From: Staphylococcus sp. CAG:324
GTDB lineage: Bacteria > Bacillota_I > Bacilli_A > ML615J-28 > CAG-313
Direction: 5' to 3'
Length of the DNA stretch: 64,000 nt
Assembly (NCBI GenBank): GCA_000433035.1
Contig: FR890813.1
Span: 1-64,000 of the forward strand
In this document: positions 35,388 through 44,562 of the stretch, piece by piece
Position numbering within the stretch: the first letter of the stretch is position 1
Layout of the letters: the number at the start of each line of letters is the position of its first letter
Notes under the pieces: model-generated
The model's input: the letters and a program-made list of their open reading frames with translations, nothing else
Told to the model about the DNA's origin: nothing
The model's database searches: none
Translations under genes and position numbers: made by a program

Positions 35388-35416
35388 TTGCAAATAAATA
35401 AAAGTGATGTTATAAT
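35388..35416 (+). promoter_or_regulatory. Promoter of pepT
   Basis: TTGCAA, 17 bases, TATAAT with TGT before the -10, 26 bases upstream of the pepT ATG. It is back to back with the marR promoter, so marR repression might affect it. Confidence 0.65.
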
Positions 35417-35441
35417 TATATACATCAATAAGGAGAAAAAT

Positions 35442-36671
35442 ATGAAAAATATTGAAAGATTTTTAAATTATGTTAGATTTGATACCCAGTCAAACCCATA
35501 TTCAAATATTTCACCAAGTACAAACGGACAAATAAACTTTGCACAATATTTAGTCCAAGAATTAAAACAAATTGGACTTCATCATGCTTTTTTAGATCAA
35601 TATGGATATGTGTACGGGTATTTGGAAAGCAATAGTTTATCAACATTAACTATTGGTTTGATAGCACACATGGATACTAGTTTTGATGCATCAGGTCAAA
35701 ATATAAAACCAACAATTATTGAAAAATATGATGGAAGCGATATTATTCTAAATGAATCTTTAAAAATGATATTATCCCCCAAAGAATTTCCTTCTTTAAA
35801 TCAAAAAATAGGACACACAATAATCCATACCGATGGAACTACCCTTCTTGGAGCCGATGATAAAGCAGGAATTACCATCATCATTTCAACTATTGAAAAA
35901 ATTATTTCAAACAATTTAGAACACCCAAATATTATTATTACTTTTACTCCCGATGAAGAAATAGGTGAGGGAACTAAAAATTTTAATTATGATTTTTATA
36001 AAGAAAGAAACTGTAATTTTGCTTATACGATTGACGGATCAAATATTGAAGAAATTAATTTTGAAAATTTTAATGCGGCAAGCGCTCATATAAAAATAAA
36101 AGGCAAATCGATCCATCCAGGTTCTGCTAAAGGCAAAATGATTAACAGTCTATTCATAGGAATGGAATTTCAATCAATGCTTCCACATGAAGCAATTCCA
36201 TCATTAACAGATGGGTATGAAGGATTTTTTCATTTGAATAGAATGCAGGGTTCTGTAGAAGAAACAAATCTAGAATATATCATTCGAAATCACAATACAG
36301 AAATGTTCCATCAACAAAAAAATTTAATGATTGAAATTCAAAATTATTTAAATAAAAAATATAATCAAGATCTCGTTACGGTTACTTTAAAAGATTCTTA
36401 TTATAATATGAGAGAATTGATTTTAAAGCATCCATCAATCCTAGAATATGCAATCAAAGCAATGAAAAGAAATAAAATAAATCCAACCTTCGTTCCGATA
36501 AGAGGAGGAACAGATGGTGCCCAACTATCTTATAACTTTATTTATACACCAAATCTTGGAACGGGTGGAGAAAATTTTCATGGTCCATATGAATATTTAG
36601 ACGTAACAGACATGAACAAAATGATTGATATTTTAATAACAATTTTCAAAATTATAACTGAAGAAAAATAA
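35442..36671 (+). CDS. pepT: Peptidase T (tripeptide aminopeptidase)
   Basis: A 409-residue M20B zinc metallopeptidase that removes the N-terminal residue of tripeptides in the cytosol. Metal-site motifs are intact: IAHMDTS (near residue 77), LGADDKAGI (about 140), and TPDEEIGEG (about 173) with the catalytic Glu; the C-terminal RGGTDGAQLS and GENFHGPYEY complete the site. AAGGAG precedes the ATG at 35442, making the longer frame from 35376 unlikely since it would begin upstream of the promoter. It is monocistronic. Confidence 0.93.
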   Translation: MKNIERFLNYVRFDTQSNPYSNISPSTNGQINFAQYLVQELKQIGLHHAFLDQYGYVYGYLESNSLSTLTIGLIAHMDTSFDASGQNIKPTIIEKYDGSDIILNESLKMILSPKEFPSLNQKIGHTIIHTDGTTLLGADDKAGITIIISTIEKIISNNLEHPNIIITFTPDEEIGEGTKNFNYDFYKERNCNFAYTIDGSNIEEINFENFNAASAHIKIKGKSIHPGSAKGKMINSLFIGMEFQSMLPHEAIPSLTDGYEGFFHLNRMQGSVEETNLEYIIRNHNTEMFHQQKNLMIEIQNYLNKKYNQDLVTVTLKDSYYNMRELILKHPSILEYAIKAMKRNKINPTFVPIRGGTDGAQLSYNFIYTPNLGTGGENFHGPYEYLDVTDMNKMIDILITIFKIITEEK

Positions 36672-36697
36672 AAATGTAAAATCTATCATTTAACTTT

Positions 36698-36748
36698 AAA
36701 TAGACCCTACTAAAGGTAGTTTTTGACTATCTCTAGTAGGGTCTATTT
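36698..36748. terminator. Bidirectional terminator between pepT and pdp
   Basis: A 15-bp stem (AAATAGACCCTACTA and complement) extended by an inner AGGTAGT/ACTATCT pairing, with T tracts on both sides. It separates two convergent genes. Confidence 0.88.
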
Positions 36749-36793
36749 TCTCTCTTAAAAAACAAATCATTTTTTCATAATACTCTTTTTTTA

Positions 36794-38101
36794 TTATTTA
36801 ATCGTATCAAGAATTATTTCTCTTGGCAAAATGGTTTTATCACTCATTAGATAAGAATCTAAAACCATTTGAATAGCTTGTTCAGTATTTTGTCCATTTG
36901 TATAAATAGTAGCCAAAATATCACCTTTAGATATCTTATCACCTACTTTTTTATTTAAAACAATTCCTACACCTAAATCAATCTTATCATCAATAGTTGC
37001 CCGACCAGCTCCTAAAAGCATTGCGGCCTCACCAATCATTAATGCATCAATTGTTTCAACATAGACATTTTCATCACTCTCATATTCTAAATCGATCCTT
37101 TCATTTGCAATTGGTAAAATACTATAATCATCAATTACTTGATCGTTACCTTCTTGATACTTAATCATTTCTCGTAATTTTTCTAATCCTAATCCATTAG
37201 ATATTGCCATTTCAACTAATTTTTTGGCTTCATCATAAGATGATGCTTGTTTACAAACTAGTAAAATTTCTATTGTTAATTCTATACAAAGTTTTGTAAA
37301 ATCTTTAGGACCTCTTCCTTTTAAAGTTTCCACTGCTTCAATAATTTCTAATGAATTTCCGATTGCAAACCCTAATGGTTGTGACATATCTGTAATAGTT
37401 GCAACAACATCCTTTTTGGCTTTTCTACCAATTTCCACCATAATTTTGGATAACTTAACTGCGGATTCTATATCCTTCATAAAAGCACCACTACCAACTT
37501 TAACATCTAAAACAATATGATCAGCACCGCTAGCTAACTTTTTAGACATAATTGAAGAAGCAATCAGTGGTATTGAATCAACGGTAGCTGTAACATCGCG
37601 AAGTGCATAGATTTGTTTATCAGCAGGAGCAATATTCTTACTTTGCCCAATAATAGCGATGCCTATTTCATTTACCTGCTTAAAAAAAGAATCTGAATCT
37701 AATTCAATCCTAAATCCTGGAATCGATTCTAATTTATCAAGTGTACCACCTGTATGTCCAAGACCTCTACCACTCATTTTAGCTATTTTCACACCTAGTG
37801 CTGAAGCAAGTGGACCTACAACCAAACTTGTCTTATCCCCAACTCCTCCAGTTGAATGTTTATCACATTTGATGCCTTCAATTCTAGATAAGTCTATGCT
37901 ATCACCACTTTTTAACATCTCATTTGTTAAATAAAAAATTTCATCATTATTCATACCATTAAAATATATTGCCATTAATAAAGCACTCATTTGATAATCA
38001 GGAATCTTTCCATTTACATATTCACCAATTATAAAGGCAATTTCTTCTTCTGATAAATTATTTTTATTTTTTTTCTTTTCAATTAACTCAACCATTCTCA
38101 T
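36794..38101 (-). CDS. pdp: Pyrimidine-nucleoside phosphorylase
   Basis: A 435-residue enzyme that cleaves uridine, thymidine or deoxyuridine with phosphate. The glycosyltransferase family 3 signature runs through residues about 80-125 (KHSTGGVGDKTSL, SGRGLGHTGGTLDKLE), with SGADHIVLDVKVGSGAFMK near 190 and a C-terminal barrel-sandwich domain. AAGGAG lies 8 bases before the ATG. With deoC and deoD (47.2-48.6 kb) it gives a nearly complete deoxynucleoside salvage route, although it is encoded in a separate unit. Confidence 0.93.
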   Translation of the reverse strand: MRMVELIEKKKNKNNLSEEEIAFIIGEYVNGKIPDYQMSALLMAIYFNGMNNDEIFYLTNEMLKSGDSIDLSRIEGIKCDKHSTGGVGDKTSLVVGPLASALGVKIAKMSGRGLGHTGGTLDKLESIPGFRIELDSDSFFKQVNEIGIAIIGQSKNIAPADKQIYALRDVTATVDSIPLIASSIMSKKLASGADHIVLDVKVGSGAFMKDIESAVKLSKIMVEIGRKAKKDVVATITDMSQPLGFAIGNSLEIIEAVETLKGRGPKDFTKLCIELTIEILLVCKQASSYDEAKKLVEMAISNGLGLEKLREMIKYQEGNDQVIDDYSILPIANERIDLEYESDENVYVETIDALMIGEAAMLLGAGRATIDDKIDLGVGIVLNKKVGDKISKGDILATIYTNGQNTEQAIQMVLDSYLMSDKTILPREIILDTIK

Positions 38102-38129
38102 AAGTCATTCTCCTTATACTTACTCAATC

Positions 38130-38158
38130 ATTATACCACATCTTTATCTTTTTTACAA
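38130..38158 (-). promoter_or_regulatory. Promoter of pdp
   Basis: Minus strand TTGTAA, 17 bases, TATAAT with TGG before the -10, about 30 bases upstream of the start codon. Confidence 0.65.
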
Positions 38159-38168
38159 CAGAATATAT

Positions 38169-38200
38169 AAAATGAGGATTTTAAAATACATCCTCATTTT
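38169..38200 (-). terminator. Terminator of thyA-folA-plsC, overlapping the plsC stop
   Basis: An 11-bp stem AAAATGAGGAT / ATCCTCATTTT. The plsC stop codon lies in the loop, so the last codons of the gene form one arm of the hairpin. Confidence 0.8.
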
Positions 38201-39074
38201 GTTGTTGAATTTGAAATTTTTTTAACATTCTTTTGTTCACTTTCATTGTTTTATGATTATGACGAATATCATTGATGGTTTTTTTAACTTTCTTTTCTAA
38301 ATAACTAGCTAATTCCTGAGTCGTATAACGCATACATATTTCACTAGGCATTACTTCAACAATCTTAATATATACTGGGGTAAAAACAAAAGGAATACTT
38401 AGTCTTTTTCGATATGATCCATCAATGGCACACATCACCAATAAAGCATCTGTTTTATGCATAATTTTAAATGAACCTGCTTTAAAATGATGCATACCTA
38501 TTCCTCTAGATCTTGTTCCTTCTGGAAAAATAAAAAAATTAACCCCACTTTTTACTTCCTTTATAATAGTAATCATTGACTTCATTGCACTACGATCATC
38601 ACTACGATCAATTGATACGCCTCCTAAAGCTTTTGCCATTCCCGATGCTAATTGCAATTTTGAAATTGACTCTTTGTACATTGTCGCATGAGGAAACTGA
38701 TGCAAAACTGTGTAATAAATTAGTGGATCAATATAACTTTGATGATTAGAATAAAAAACTAAAGTTTTATTGGGGCTTATAGTATCTAATCCCTCAATTT
38801 TTATCCTAATTCCCAACCAAAAACAAGAAAATCTTGAGATATCAACCATAAAACGCCATCTTTTTTTATCATGAGGATTATACGTTTTTGCAAAATGATT
38901 ACCAACAATGGGTAGTAAACTAACAATAAGTAGACAAAATAAAAATATAATCACTAAAAAAATCAAAATTGTATAAAGAATGGTAAAACCAATTGAATAA
39001 TCATTTAAAATAAAAATTATTGGACATAAAATTAAACTTCCAAAACCGATAATCAAAGACAATATAAAAATCAT
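38181..39074 (-). CDS. plsC: 1-acyl-sn-glycerol-3-phosphate acyltransferase
   Basis: A 297-residue membrane acyltransferase that makes phosphatidic acid. Two hydrophobic helices occupy residues 1-55; the catalytic NHQSYIDPL (HxxxxD) is near residue 112, and the acceptor-binding FPEGTRSRG near 178. It is the second PlsC-type protein of the window (the other is the zinc-ribbon fusion at 29-30 kb) and the more orthodox. It overlaps the dihydrofolate reductase stop as ATGA, with GAGAGG upstream. Why it rides behind thyA and folA is not clear; operon convenience is the simplest reading. Confidence 0.9.
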   Translation of the reverse strand: MIFILSLIIGFGSLILCPIIFILNDYSIGFTILYTILIFLVIIFLFCLLIVSLLPIVGNHFAKTYNPHDKKRWRFMVDISRFSCFWLGIRIKIEGLDTISPNKTLVFYSNHQSYIDPLIYYTVLHQFPHATMYKESISKLQLASGMAKALGGVSIDRSDDRSAMKSMITIIKEVKSGVNFFIFPEGTRSRGIGMHHFKAGSFKIMHKTDALLVMCAIDGSYRKRLSIPFVFTPVYIKIVEVMPSEICMRYTTQELASYLEKKVKKTINDIRHNHKTMKVNKRMLKKFQIQQQNEDVF

Positions 39075-39544
39075 TTTTTGATCCTCTCATAAACTTCAAA
39101 AGTTAAATTATCTTTTTTTTCTCTACTTAGTAATTTAAATTCCGCAAAATTTATGTTTGGAAAAAAAATATTTCCTATATGCTTACCGCTTACTCTTGTT
39201 AAATATAATCTTTCCACTTTTGAAAGCAAATTTTCATAGACCATCTTGCCCCCAATTACAAATAACTCTTTGTCGCTATAACTTTCAATTAATGCATCTA
39301 AATCTTTCACAACAATTCCACCAAGTGGTAATTGCGTTTCATACGTTAGAACATAATTTTCCCTTTTAGGAAGGGGCTTACCCAATCGATTAATAATTGA
39401 AAGATAAGTATTATATCCCATAAGTACGGCTTTACCTGTAGTTACTTTTTTAAAATACTTCAAATCATTTGGTTCGTACCAAGGCAATTCATTATTATTG
39501 CCAATCAAAAAATTATCATCTACTGCTACAATTAAAGATAACAT
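39071..39544 (-). CDS. folA: Dihydrofolate reductase
   Basis: A 157-residue enzyme that reduces dihydrofolate with NADPH. The N-terminal SLIVAVDDNFLIGNNNELPWYEPNDLKYFK contains the substrate Trp and the catalytic Asp (DLKYF), followed by the LMGYNTYLSI NADPH-binding helix and FVIGGKMVYENLL. It overlaps thyA by one base (TAATG) and plsC by four, so all three are coupled. It regenerates the folate oxidised by ThyA. Confidence 0.93.
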   Translation of the reverse strand: MLSLIVAVDDNFLIGNNNELPWYEPNDLKYFKKVTTGKAVLMGYNTYLSIINRLGKPLPKRENYVLTYETQLPLGGIVVKDLDALIESYSDKELFVIGGKMVYENLLSKVERLYLTRVSGKHIGNIFFPNINFAEFKLLSREKKDNLTFEVYERIKK

Positions 39545-40422
39545 TATATAGCCACCTTTCCCTTTATCCCTTTATGTGGATTATAATCAATGAGTTCAAA
39601 ATCCTCATAAACAAAATCTTCAATATTCTCAGTTTCTCTATTGATTTTCATTTTAGGTAATTCTCTTGGTTTTCTTGCCAATTGTTTTTTGATTTGTTCT
39701 AAATGATTATTATAAATATGAACATCACCTAATGTATGAATAAAACTGCCAAGTTCTAAATTACATACTTTTGCAACCATCATTGTTAAAAGTGCATACG
39801 AAGCAATGTTAAAAGGAACTCCTAAAAATAAATCAGCAGAGCGTTGATACAACATACAAGATAATTTCCCCTCATTGACATAAAATTGAAACAATGAATG
39901 ACAAGGGGGTAAGGCCATTTGATCAATTTCTAAGGGATTCCATGCGCAAACGATTAAGCGTCTTGAATCTGGATTATTTTTTATGTCTAAAATAACATTC
40001 TTAAGTTGATCAATAGAGTATTTATCAATTCCAAAATGACGCCACTGTTTTCCATATACGGGACCTAAATCACCATATTTTTTGGCAAATAATTCATCAT
40101 TTTTAATTTTATCAATAAACTCTTCAAGTGTTTCTCCTAAATACTCACAACTATTTTTATACTTTTCATAAGGCCATTCGTTCCATATACGAACATCATG
40201 ATCAACAAGATATTTTATATTGGTATCACCTTTAATAAACCATAATAGTTCATATATGATTGATTTCAAATGTACTTTCTTAGTAGTCAAAAGGGGAAAA
40301 CCATCATTTAAGTCAAATCGCATTTGAGCGCCAAAATAAGAAATGGTTCCTGTTCCTGTACGATCGTTTTTTTGGTGTCCTTCAGTCAAAACTTTTTCGC
40401 ATAATTCTAGATATTGTTTCAT
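39544..40422 (-). CDS. thyA: Thymidylate synthase
   Basis: A 292-residue ThyA, which methylates dUMP to dTMP using methylene-tetrahydrofolate. Motifs: NDRTGTGT near residue 20, LLWFIKGDTN near 57, the catalytic Cys in ALPPCHSLFQFYV, and RSADLFLGVPFNIASYALL. The length and internal insertion fit ThyA rather than the flavin-dependent ThyX. AAGGAG lies 8 bases before the ATG. It is the first gene of the operon, with its own promoter. Confidence 0.95.
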   Translation of the reverse strand: MKQYLELCEKVLTEGHQKNDRTGTGTISYFGAQMRFDLNDGFPLLTTKKVHLKSIIYELLWFIKGDTNIKYLVDHDVRIWNEWPYEKYKNSCEYLGETLEEFIDKIKNDELFAKKYGDLGPVYGKQWRHFGIDKYSIDQLKNVILDIKNNPDSRRLIVCAWNPLEIDQMALPPCHSLFQFYVNEGKLSCMLYQRSADLFLGVPFNIASYALLTMMVAKVCNLELGSFIHTLGDVHIYNNHLEQIKKQLARKPRELPKMKINRETENIEDFVYEDFELIDYNPHKGIKGKVAI

Positions 40423-40447
40423 CTCATACTCCTTATGTTTTTTTGTA

Positions 40448-40476
40448 ATTATATCACAAAATATAGTTATTTTCGA
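40448..40476 (-). promoter_or_regulatory. Promoter of thyA-folA-plsC
   Basis: Minus strand TCGAAA, 17 bases, TATAAT with TGA before the -10, about 26 bases upstream of thyA. Confidence 0.6.
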
Positions 40477-40494
40477 CTTATTAACATAGTAAAT

Positions 40495-40881
40495 TTATCC
40501 CATTTCTCCAACTGCTTCTTTATATGATTGACTACGCTTTGAATTAGAGTGAATAAAAATAACTCTTTCACCAATGATTTCTAATATCGATATTTTCTTT
40601 TTGAAAATTTGACTTTGGTCTGCAAAAGATACTTCCGTATCCTTCATTGCTACTCTTCCTTTTACCCCTACAATATCACCTTTTTGAGTATAGTCACATG
40701 TACTTTGAGCGACTCCATTCCAAAGTGTTATTTTAATAAAATCTGTCTCATAATTGCCATCCATATTTTTAAATGGTCTAGTTACAGCTAATGTCAATGT
40801 TGCAACATTGACATCGTTTTCATAAGAACGTAAAATTGGCTTTTCAACAATCCTACCTATTAAAGTTACCTGATTTATCAT
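40495..40881 (-). CDS. ssb: Single-stranded DNA-binding protein paralogue
   Basis: A 128-residue OB-fold protein: NQVTLIGRIVEKPILR at the start, the TLTLAVTRPFKN strand, DFIKITLWNGVAQ and KGDIVGVKGRVAMK. It lacks the acidic C-terminal tip (DDDIPF) of the main replicative SSB and ends in a basic/Ser-rich segment, so it is likely a secondary SSB like SsbB/YwpH or a diverged SSB. GGGAGGG lies 6 bases before the ATG at 40881, which is preferred over an upstream ATG at 40911. It is 72 bases upstream of thyA and has no visible own terminator. Confidence 0.82.
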   Translation of the reverse strand: MINQVTLIGRIVEKPILRSYENDVNVATLTLAVTRPFKNMDGNYETDFIKITLWNGVAQSTCDYTQKGDIVGVKGRVAMKDTEVSFADQSQIFKKKISILEIIGERVIFIHSNSKRSQSYKEAVGEMG

Positions 40882-41131
40882 ATTTTCCCTCCCTAAAAAA
40901 TGATACATCAAGTATACAATAAAAATGCATTTTATTCAAATTCCCTATTTTTATTTTTTTGTAAGTTTTTTATACTATTTGAAAAATATTTAAAGTTTAC
41001 CTATCCTTTTTTATCATCCATATTGTTTTTTCATTATATTTTTTAACTCATTGTCAAAAAGCATAATTTAGAGATTTTCTGGTATTTTTTTAAAATTATT
41101 GTTAAAAATAAAAATATATGGAGATTTTAAT

Positions 41132-42130
41132 ATGAAGACAAACAAATTTCAATATTTATTTTTTAATTGTTTTTTATTAGTGGGGGCAGCTTCAATGGCT
41201 GTTTCTAATATTATGATGAGAAATTATACCAATAATGCCTATCTTGTTTATTTATTTTTACTTCCATTTATTTTACTAACCCCATTTCTTCTTCCTAATT
41301 CTAAGCAATCACTAAAAATCTGTCTCAATAATACATTATTAAGAATCCTATTTCTTGCTTATCAATTAATTTTTAACTTTATTTTAATTATCGTATATTT
41401 AAAAATTACAAATGACTTTTACTATAGTTTAACTTCACCTACGATTATTCTAATCTTATTTCTTCTTGTTGCGGTATTTTTTTCTACTTATGGTGTTAAG
41501 AATATTTTTCATATTGGTTTTGTCATATCGCTTATTACTTCTTGTTTGATGCTTTTACCATCTATTAGTACTATAAAATATGATTTTAATTTATTAAAAG
41601 ATGCCGAAGTAGTAATTGACTCCTATTTACCACTCTTAGGATTTATTTTTATTTATTTGGATATTTTGATTACACCCATTTTTTTACCCAATCAAACCAT
41701 TTTAAAAAAACATTATTTTATTTTATTTCTAATAGCAACAATCATAAATACCTTATTAATATTACAAAATTATCTTTTCTTTGATTTTCAATATTTTATA
41801 ATGACAAAATTTCCCTATATTACAAAATATTTGGTTTTCAGCAATTATCATCATTTTGAACATTTAGATTTATTATATTTAATTTTTATTACTATTTATT
41901 TTTTCTTTAGAATCAGTCTAAATATTGAATATTCAAGAATTTTTCTTAAAATAAAAAGAAAGAATTATTTAGTTTTTACTATTCCAATTTTTTTATTTAT
42001 CTTAGTTTATATTTCACCAAACTTTAATATTACAATGATAGCAATCAATTGGATTATGTTTAGTTGCACAGTGACTATCTTTTTGTTCCTTATTTTATTT
42101 AAAATCATGTCAAGAAGGAGGAAAGAATGA
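41132..42130 (+). CDS. gerKB: Spore germination receptor permease subunit GerB/GerKB
   Basis: A 332-residue integral membrane protein with about ten hydrophobic segments, in the amino-acid-permease-like GerB family. It forms the permease part of a nutrient germinant receptor in the spore inner membrane. It opens a three-gene operon and overlaps the next gene as ATGA. The ATG at 41132 has GGAG 8 bases upstream; the longer frame from 41099 lacks one. I could not find a convincing sigma-G type promoter in the 250 bases upstream. The group label 'K' is by analogy only. Confidence 0.85.
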   Translation: MKTNKFQYLFFNCFLLVGAASMAVSNIMMRNYTNNAYLVYLFLLPFILLTPFLLPNSKQSLKICLNNTLLRILFLAYQLIFNFILIIVYLKITNDFYYSLTSPTIILILFLLVAVFFSTYGVKNIFHIGFVISLITSCLMLLPSISTIKYDFNLLKDAEVVIDSYLPLLGFIFIYLDILITPIFLPNQTILKKHYFILFLIATIINTLLILQNYLFFDFQYFIMTKFPYITKYLVFSNYHHFEHLDLLYLIFITIYFFFRISLNIEYSRIFLKIKRKNYLVFTIPIFLFILVYISPNFNITMIAINWIMFSCTVTIFLFLILFKIMSRRRKE

Positions 42131-43497
42131 ATAAAAATATTGAAACTTTTATAAATACAATTAAAATAAATGATGATATTTGTATTGCTAATGCTTCAAT
42201 TCATCAACTAGAATATACCATTATTTATATGGTAGAATTGGTTGATATTAAGAAGTTTGATTTACAAGTTAAGCCTCTCATTACTAAAGAAAGTTTTAAT
42301 CATCTTAGCGATTTATTTGGAGGTCTTTGTAAAAATATTTCAGATATTTCTACCACTAATCTTGAATTTTTACTATATAGTGGAAAGATTTTGGTATTTT
42401 TTGACTCATATTTTTATTCCTTTGAATTTAGTAATAAACCAAAAAGATCTATTAGTACGAGCAAAATTGATCCAGAAGATCCTATGGCTAGCCAAGATGG
42501 CCTAATTGAAGACTTAAATGTTAATTTGACTTTAATCAAAAGAAGATTAAAAACCAGTGATTTGCGCGTTAATAAATATCAGTTAGGTCTCATTTCAAAA
42601 ACAGAATGTGCAATTTTATACCTACAATCATCCTATGATAAATATAGTCTTGAACTTGTTTTGAGTAAATTACGAACCATGAAAAATGAAATTGTGACCT
42701 CAATTGATGATATTAATATTTTGTACGATAACAATTCTTTATTACCTCAAATTTTTAATACAAGTTCACCTGAAATTATTGTTGATTCTTTAGTCAATGG
42801 AAGAATTGTCATCCTCTTAGATAATACTCAAGTAGCAACTATTTTACCTGCTAATTTGTCAACCTTTACTGTATCTAAATCATATGTAAATACACCTAGA
42901 TTTTTTTCCATTTTTAATCATATTTTGATATCACTTTTTTTCTTTTTATCGCTTTTTATGATGGGCCTTTTTATTGCCATCATAAATTTTCATCCTAGTT
43001 GTCTTTCTATCCCCTTACTTGCAAATATGAAAATAACCGAAAGAGGAACAAATTGGCCAATGTTTTTTGAAGTTTTAATTGTATATTTACTTTTTGAATT
43101 TTACCGCTTTGCAACTAGTAGATCGACAAGTAATTATATTCAAAATATTATTATAATACTCGGTGGATTATTTATAGGTCAAAATGCTATTGAATCTGGC
43201 ACTATTGGTGCAATTGTTCTTTTTATGACTTCAATCTCATATATTGCCGTATTTGCAGTAACAAGTAATGTGTATTTGATAACTTCAATTAACATCTTAA
43301 GATTATTTATTTTAATCATGTCTTATGCGATGGGAATTCTTGGTTTTCTGCTTTCTTCGATTATTACTATTTTTTATTTATATAAACAACACAATAATTC
43401 AAATTACTATTTATACCCCTTTATACCATTTAACAAAAAAGACTTTTTAAAATTTTTTGCCCCATCTAAAACGAAAGAAACGAAGGTGACAAAATGA
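42127..43497 (+). CDS. gerKA: Spore germination receptor subunit GerA/GerKA
   Basis: A 456-residue GerA-family protein. The N-terminal ~235 residues are hydrophilic (ligand-binding subdomains, with GLIEDLNVNLTLIKRRLK near 125-142), and the C-terminal half has about five helices, including the family's TERGTNWPMFFEVLIVYLLFE region and the GQNAIESGTIG loop. AGGAGG lies 4-6 bases before the ATG. Together with the permease and GerC subunits it makes one complete receptor, direct evidence that the organism forms endospores. Confidence 0.9.
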   Translation: MNKNIETFINTIKINDDICIANASIHQLEYTIIYMVELVDIKKFDLQVKPLITKESFNHLSDLFGGLCKNISDISTTNLEFLLYSGKILVFFDSYFYSFEFSNKPKRSISTSKIDPEDPMASQDGLIEDLNVNLTLIKRRLKTSDLRVNKYQLGLISKTECAILYLQSSYDKYSLELVLSKLRTMKNEIVTSIDDINILYDNNSLLPQIFNTSSPEIIVDSLVNGRIVILLDNTQVATILPANLSTFTVSKSYVNTPRFFSIFNHILISLFFFLSLFMMGLFIAIINFHPSCLSIPLLANMKITERGTNWPMFFEVLIVYLLFEFYRFATSRSTSNYIQNIIIILGGLFIGQNAIESGTIGAIVLFMTSISYIAVFAVTSNVYLITSINILRLFILIMSYAMGILGFLLSSIITIFYLYKQHNNSNYYLYPFIPFNKKDFLKFFAPSKTKETKVTK

Positions 43498-44534
43498 AAA
43501 AATTTATAATTACTTTAATTATAATTGTATCTTTTTTCCCTTTTTTCACCAAAAAAAATGATTACCAAGACATCAGCAAGGTTGTCTACATTAGTAGTAT
43601 TGGTCTAGACTATGATGAAAAGACCAAAGAATATACCATTTATTATTATATTTTAAATAATTTTAATTTGACAGGTGCACAACTTTCTTCAAGCAATATA
43701 GATGATTTATCTTATATGGTCAAAATCAGCGATACTAATTTTGCTAGAGCCTTTAGTTCTATTAGAAAAAAAACAAATATTGGTATTCATTATACACACT
43801 TAAAGACAGTTATTTTGTCTAATCATTTTGTAGGTCAAATTCCTATTCTTGATTTTTACAATTATATTAGAGATTTAAATCAAATATATTTGAATTTTTA
43901 TTTATTTACTACCGATTCAAAAATTGAAGATTTATATAATATTCAAAATTTCTCTGATGTTTCTGCATATCATACTATTCTTATTAACCCTAGTTTAATC
44001 AAAACCTATAAATTAGTAACCTTTATCGATTTTGCTAAAGAGATTTTAAAACCCAATTATACTTTTCTAATTCCTCATATTTCTAGTGTTCCTGATACTT
44101 TTTCTAAACAAGACAAAGAATACTTATCTTTAGAGATGGATGGATATAGTATTTTACAAAATGATTATTCTATTAAAACTTATATCACCAAAGAATATCA
44201 ATCACTTCGTTGGTTAATCAATTTGCCTGATCAACATTTTCAAATTGATAAATATGAAATTTATCTTAAAGATGGTAAATATAAAATTAAAAACAAAAAA
44301 GATAAAATTATTATTTATTATAAATTATCCGCTGTTTTAAATCTAAATCCTGAAGACGAAAAATTAGTTGATGTTAAAGAAAAACTAGAAAAGAAAATTG
44401 CAGATGACATTATGAAACTTATTTCCCTAACAAAAGAAGATAATATAGATATTTTTAATTTAAACTATTTAATATCACCTGATTCATTATCCGATAAAAA
44501 AATTGAAGTGGAAATTAATTTAAATTTAAATTAA
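43494..44534 (+). CDS. gerKC: Spore germination receptor subunit GerC, lacking a lipobox
   Basis: A 346-residue GerC-family protein: the opening YQDISKVVYISSIGLDYDE, the THLKTVILSNHFVG segment near residue 100 and the YKLSAVLNLNPE C-terminal domain are typical. GerC proteins are normally lipoproteins (hydrophobic helix, then Leu-x-Gly-Cys-Trp-Asp). Here the N-terminal helix runs straight into FFTKKNDYQD with no Cys at or near the expected site, so it is predicted to be anchored by an uncleaved helix. It overlaps the GerA stop as ATGA. A terminator follows directly. Confidence 0.85.
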   Translation: MKKFIITLIIIVSFFPFFTKKNDYQDISKVVYISSIGLDYDEKTKEYTIYYYILNNFNLTGAQLSSSNIDDLSYMVKISDTNFARAFSSIRKKTNIGIHYTHLKTVILSNHFVGQIPILDFYNYIRDLNQIYLNFYLFTTDSKIEDLYNIQNFSDVSAYHTILINPSLIKTYKLVTFIDFAKEILKPNYTFLIPHISSVPDTFSKQDKEYLSLEMDGYSILQNDYSIKTYITKEYQSLRWLINLPDQHFQIDKYEIYLKDGKYKIKNKKDKIIIYYKLSAVLNLNPEDEKLVDVKEKLEKKIADDIMKLISLTKEDNIDIFNLNYLISPDSLSDKKIEVEINLNLN

Positions 44535-44562
44535 AAATTCGCAAATTAAACTTGCGAATTTT
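44535..44562. terminator. Bidirectional terminator between gerC and M16 peptidase
   Basis: A 10-bp stem AAATTCGCAA / TTGCGAATTT with a 7-base loop and T runs. The stop codon of the minus-strand peptidase gene is in the loop, and the plus-strand gerC stop abuts the left arm. Confidence 0.85.

Noticed and set aside
41000..41131. Sigma-G promoter before the germination operon
   Set aside because: A TATACTA-like sequence near 40978 and a CATAATT near 41062 exist, but neither has a matching -35 at the right distance; not enough to call.
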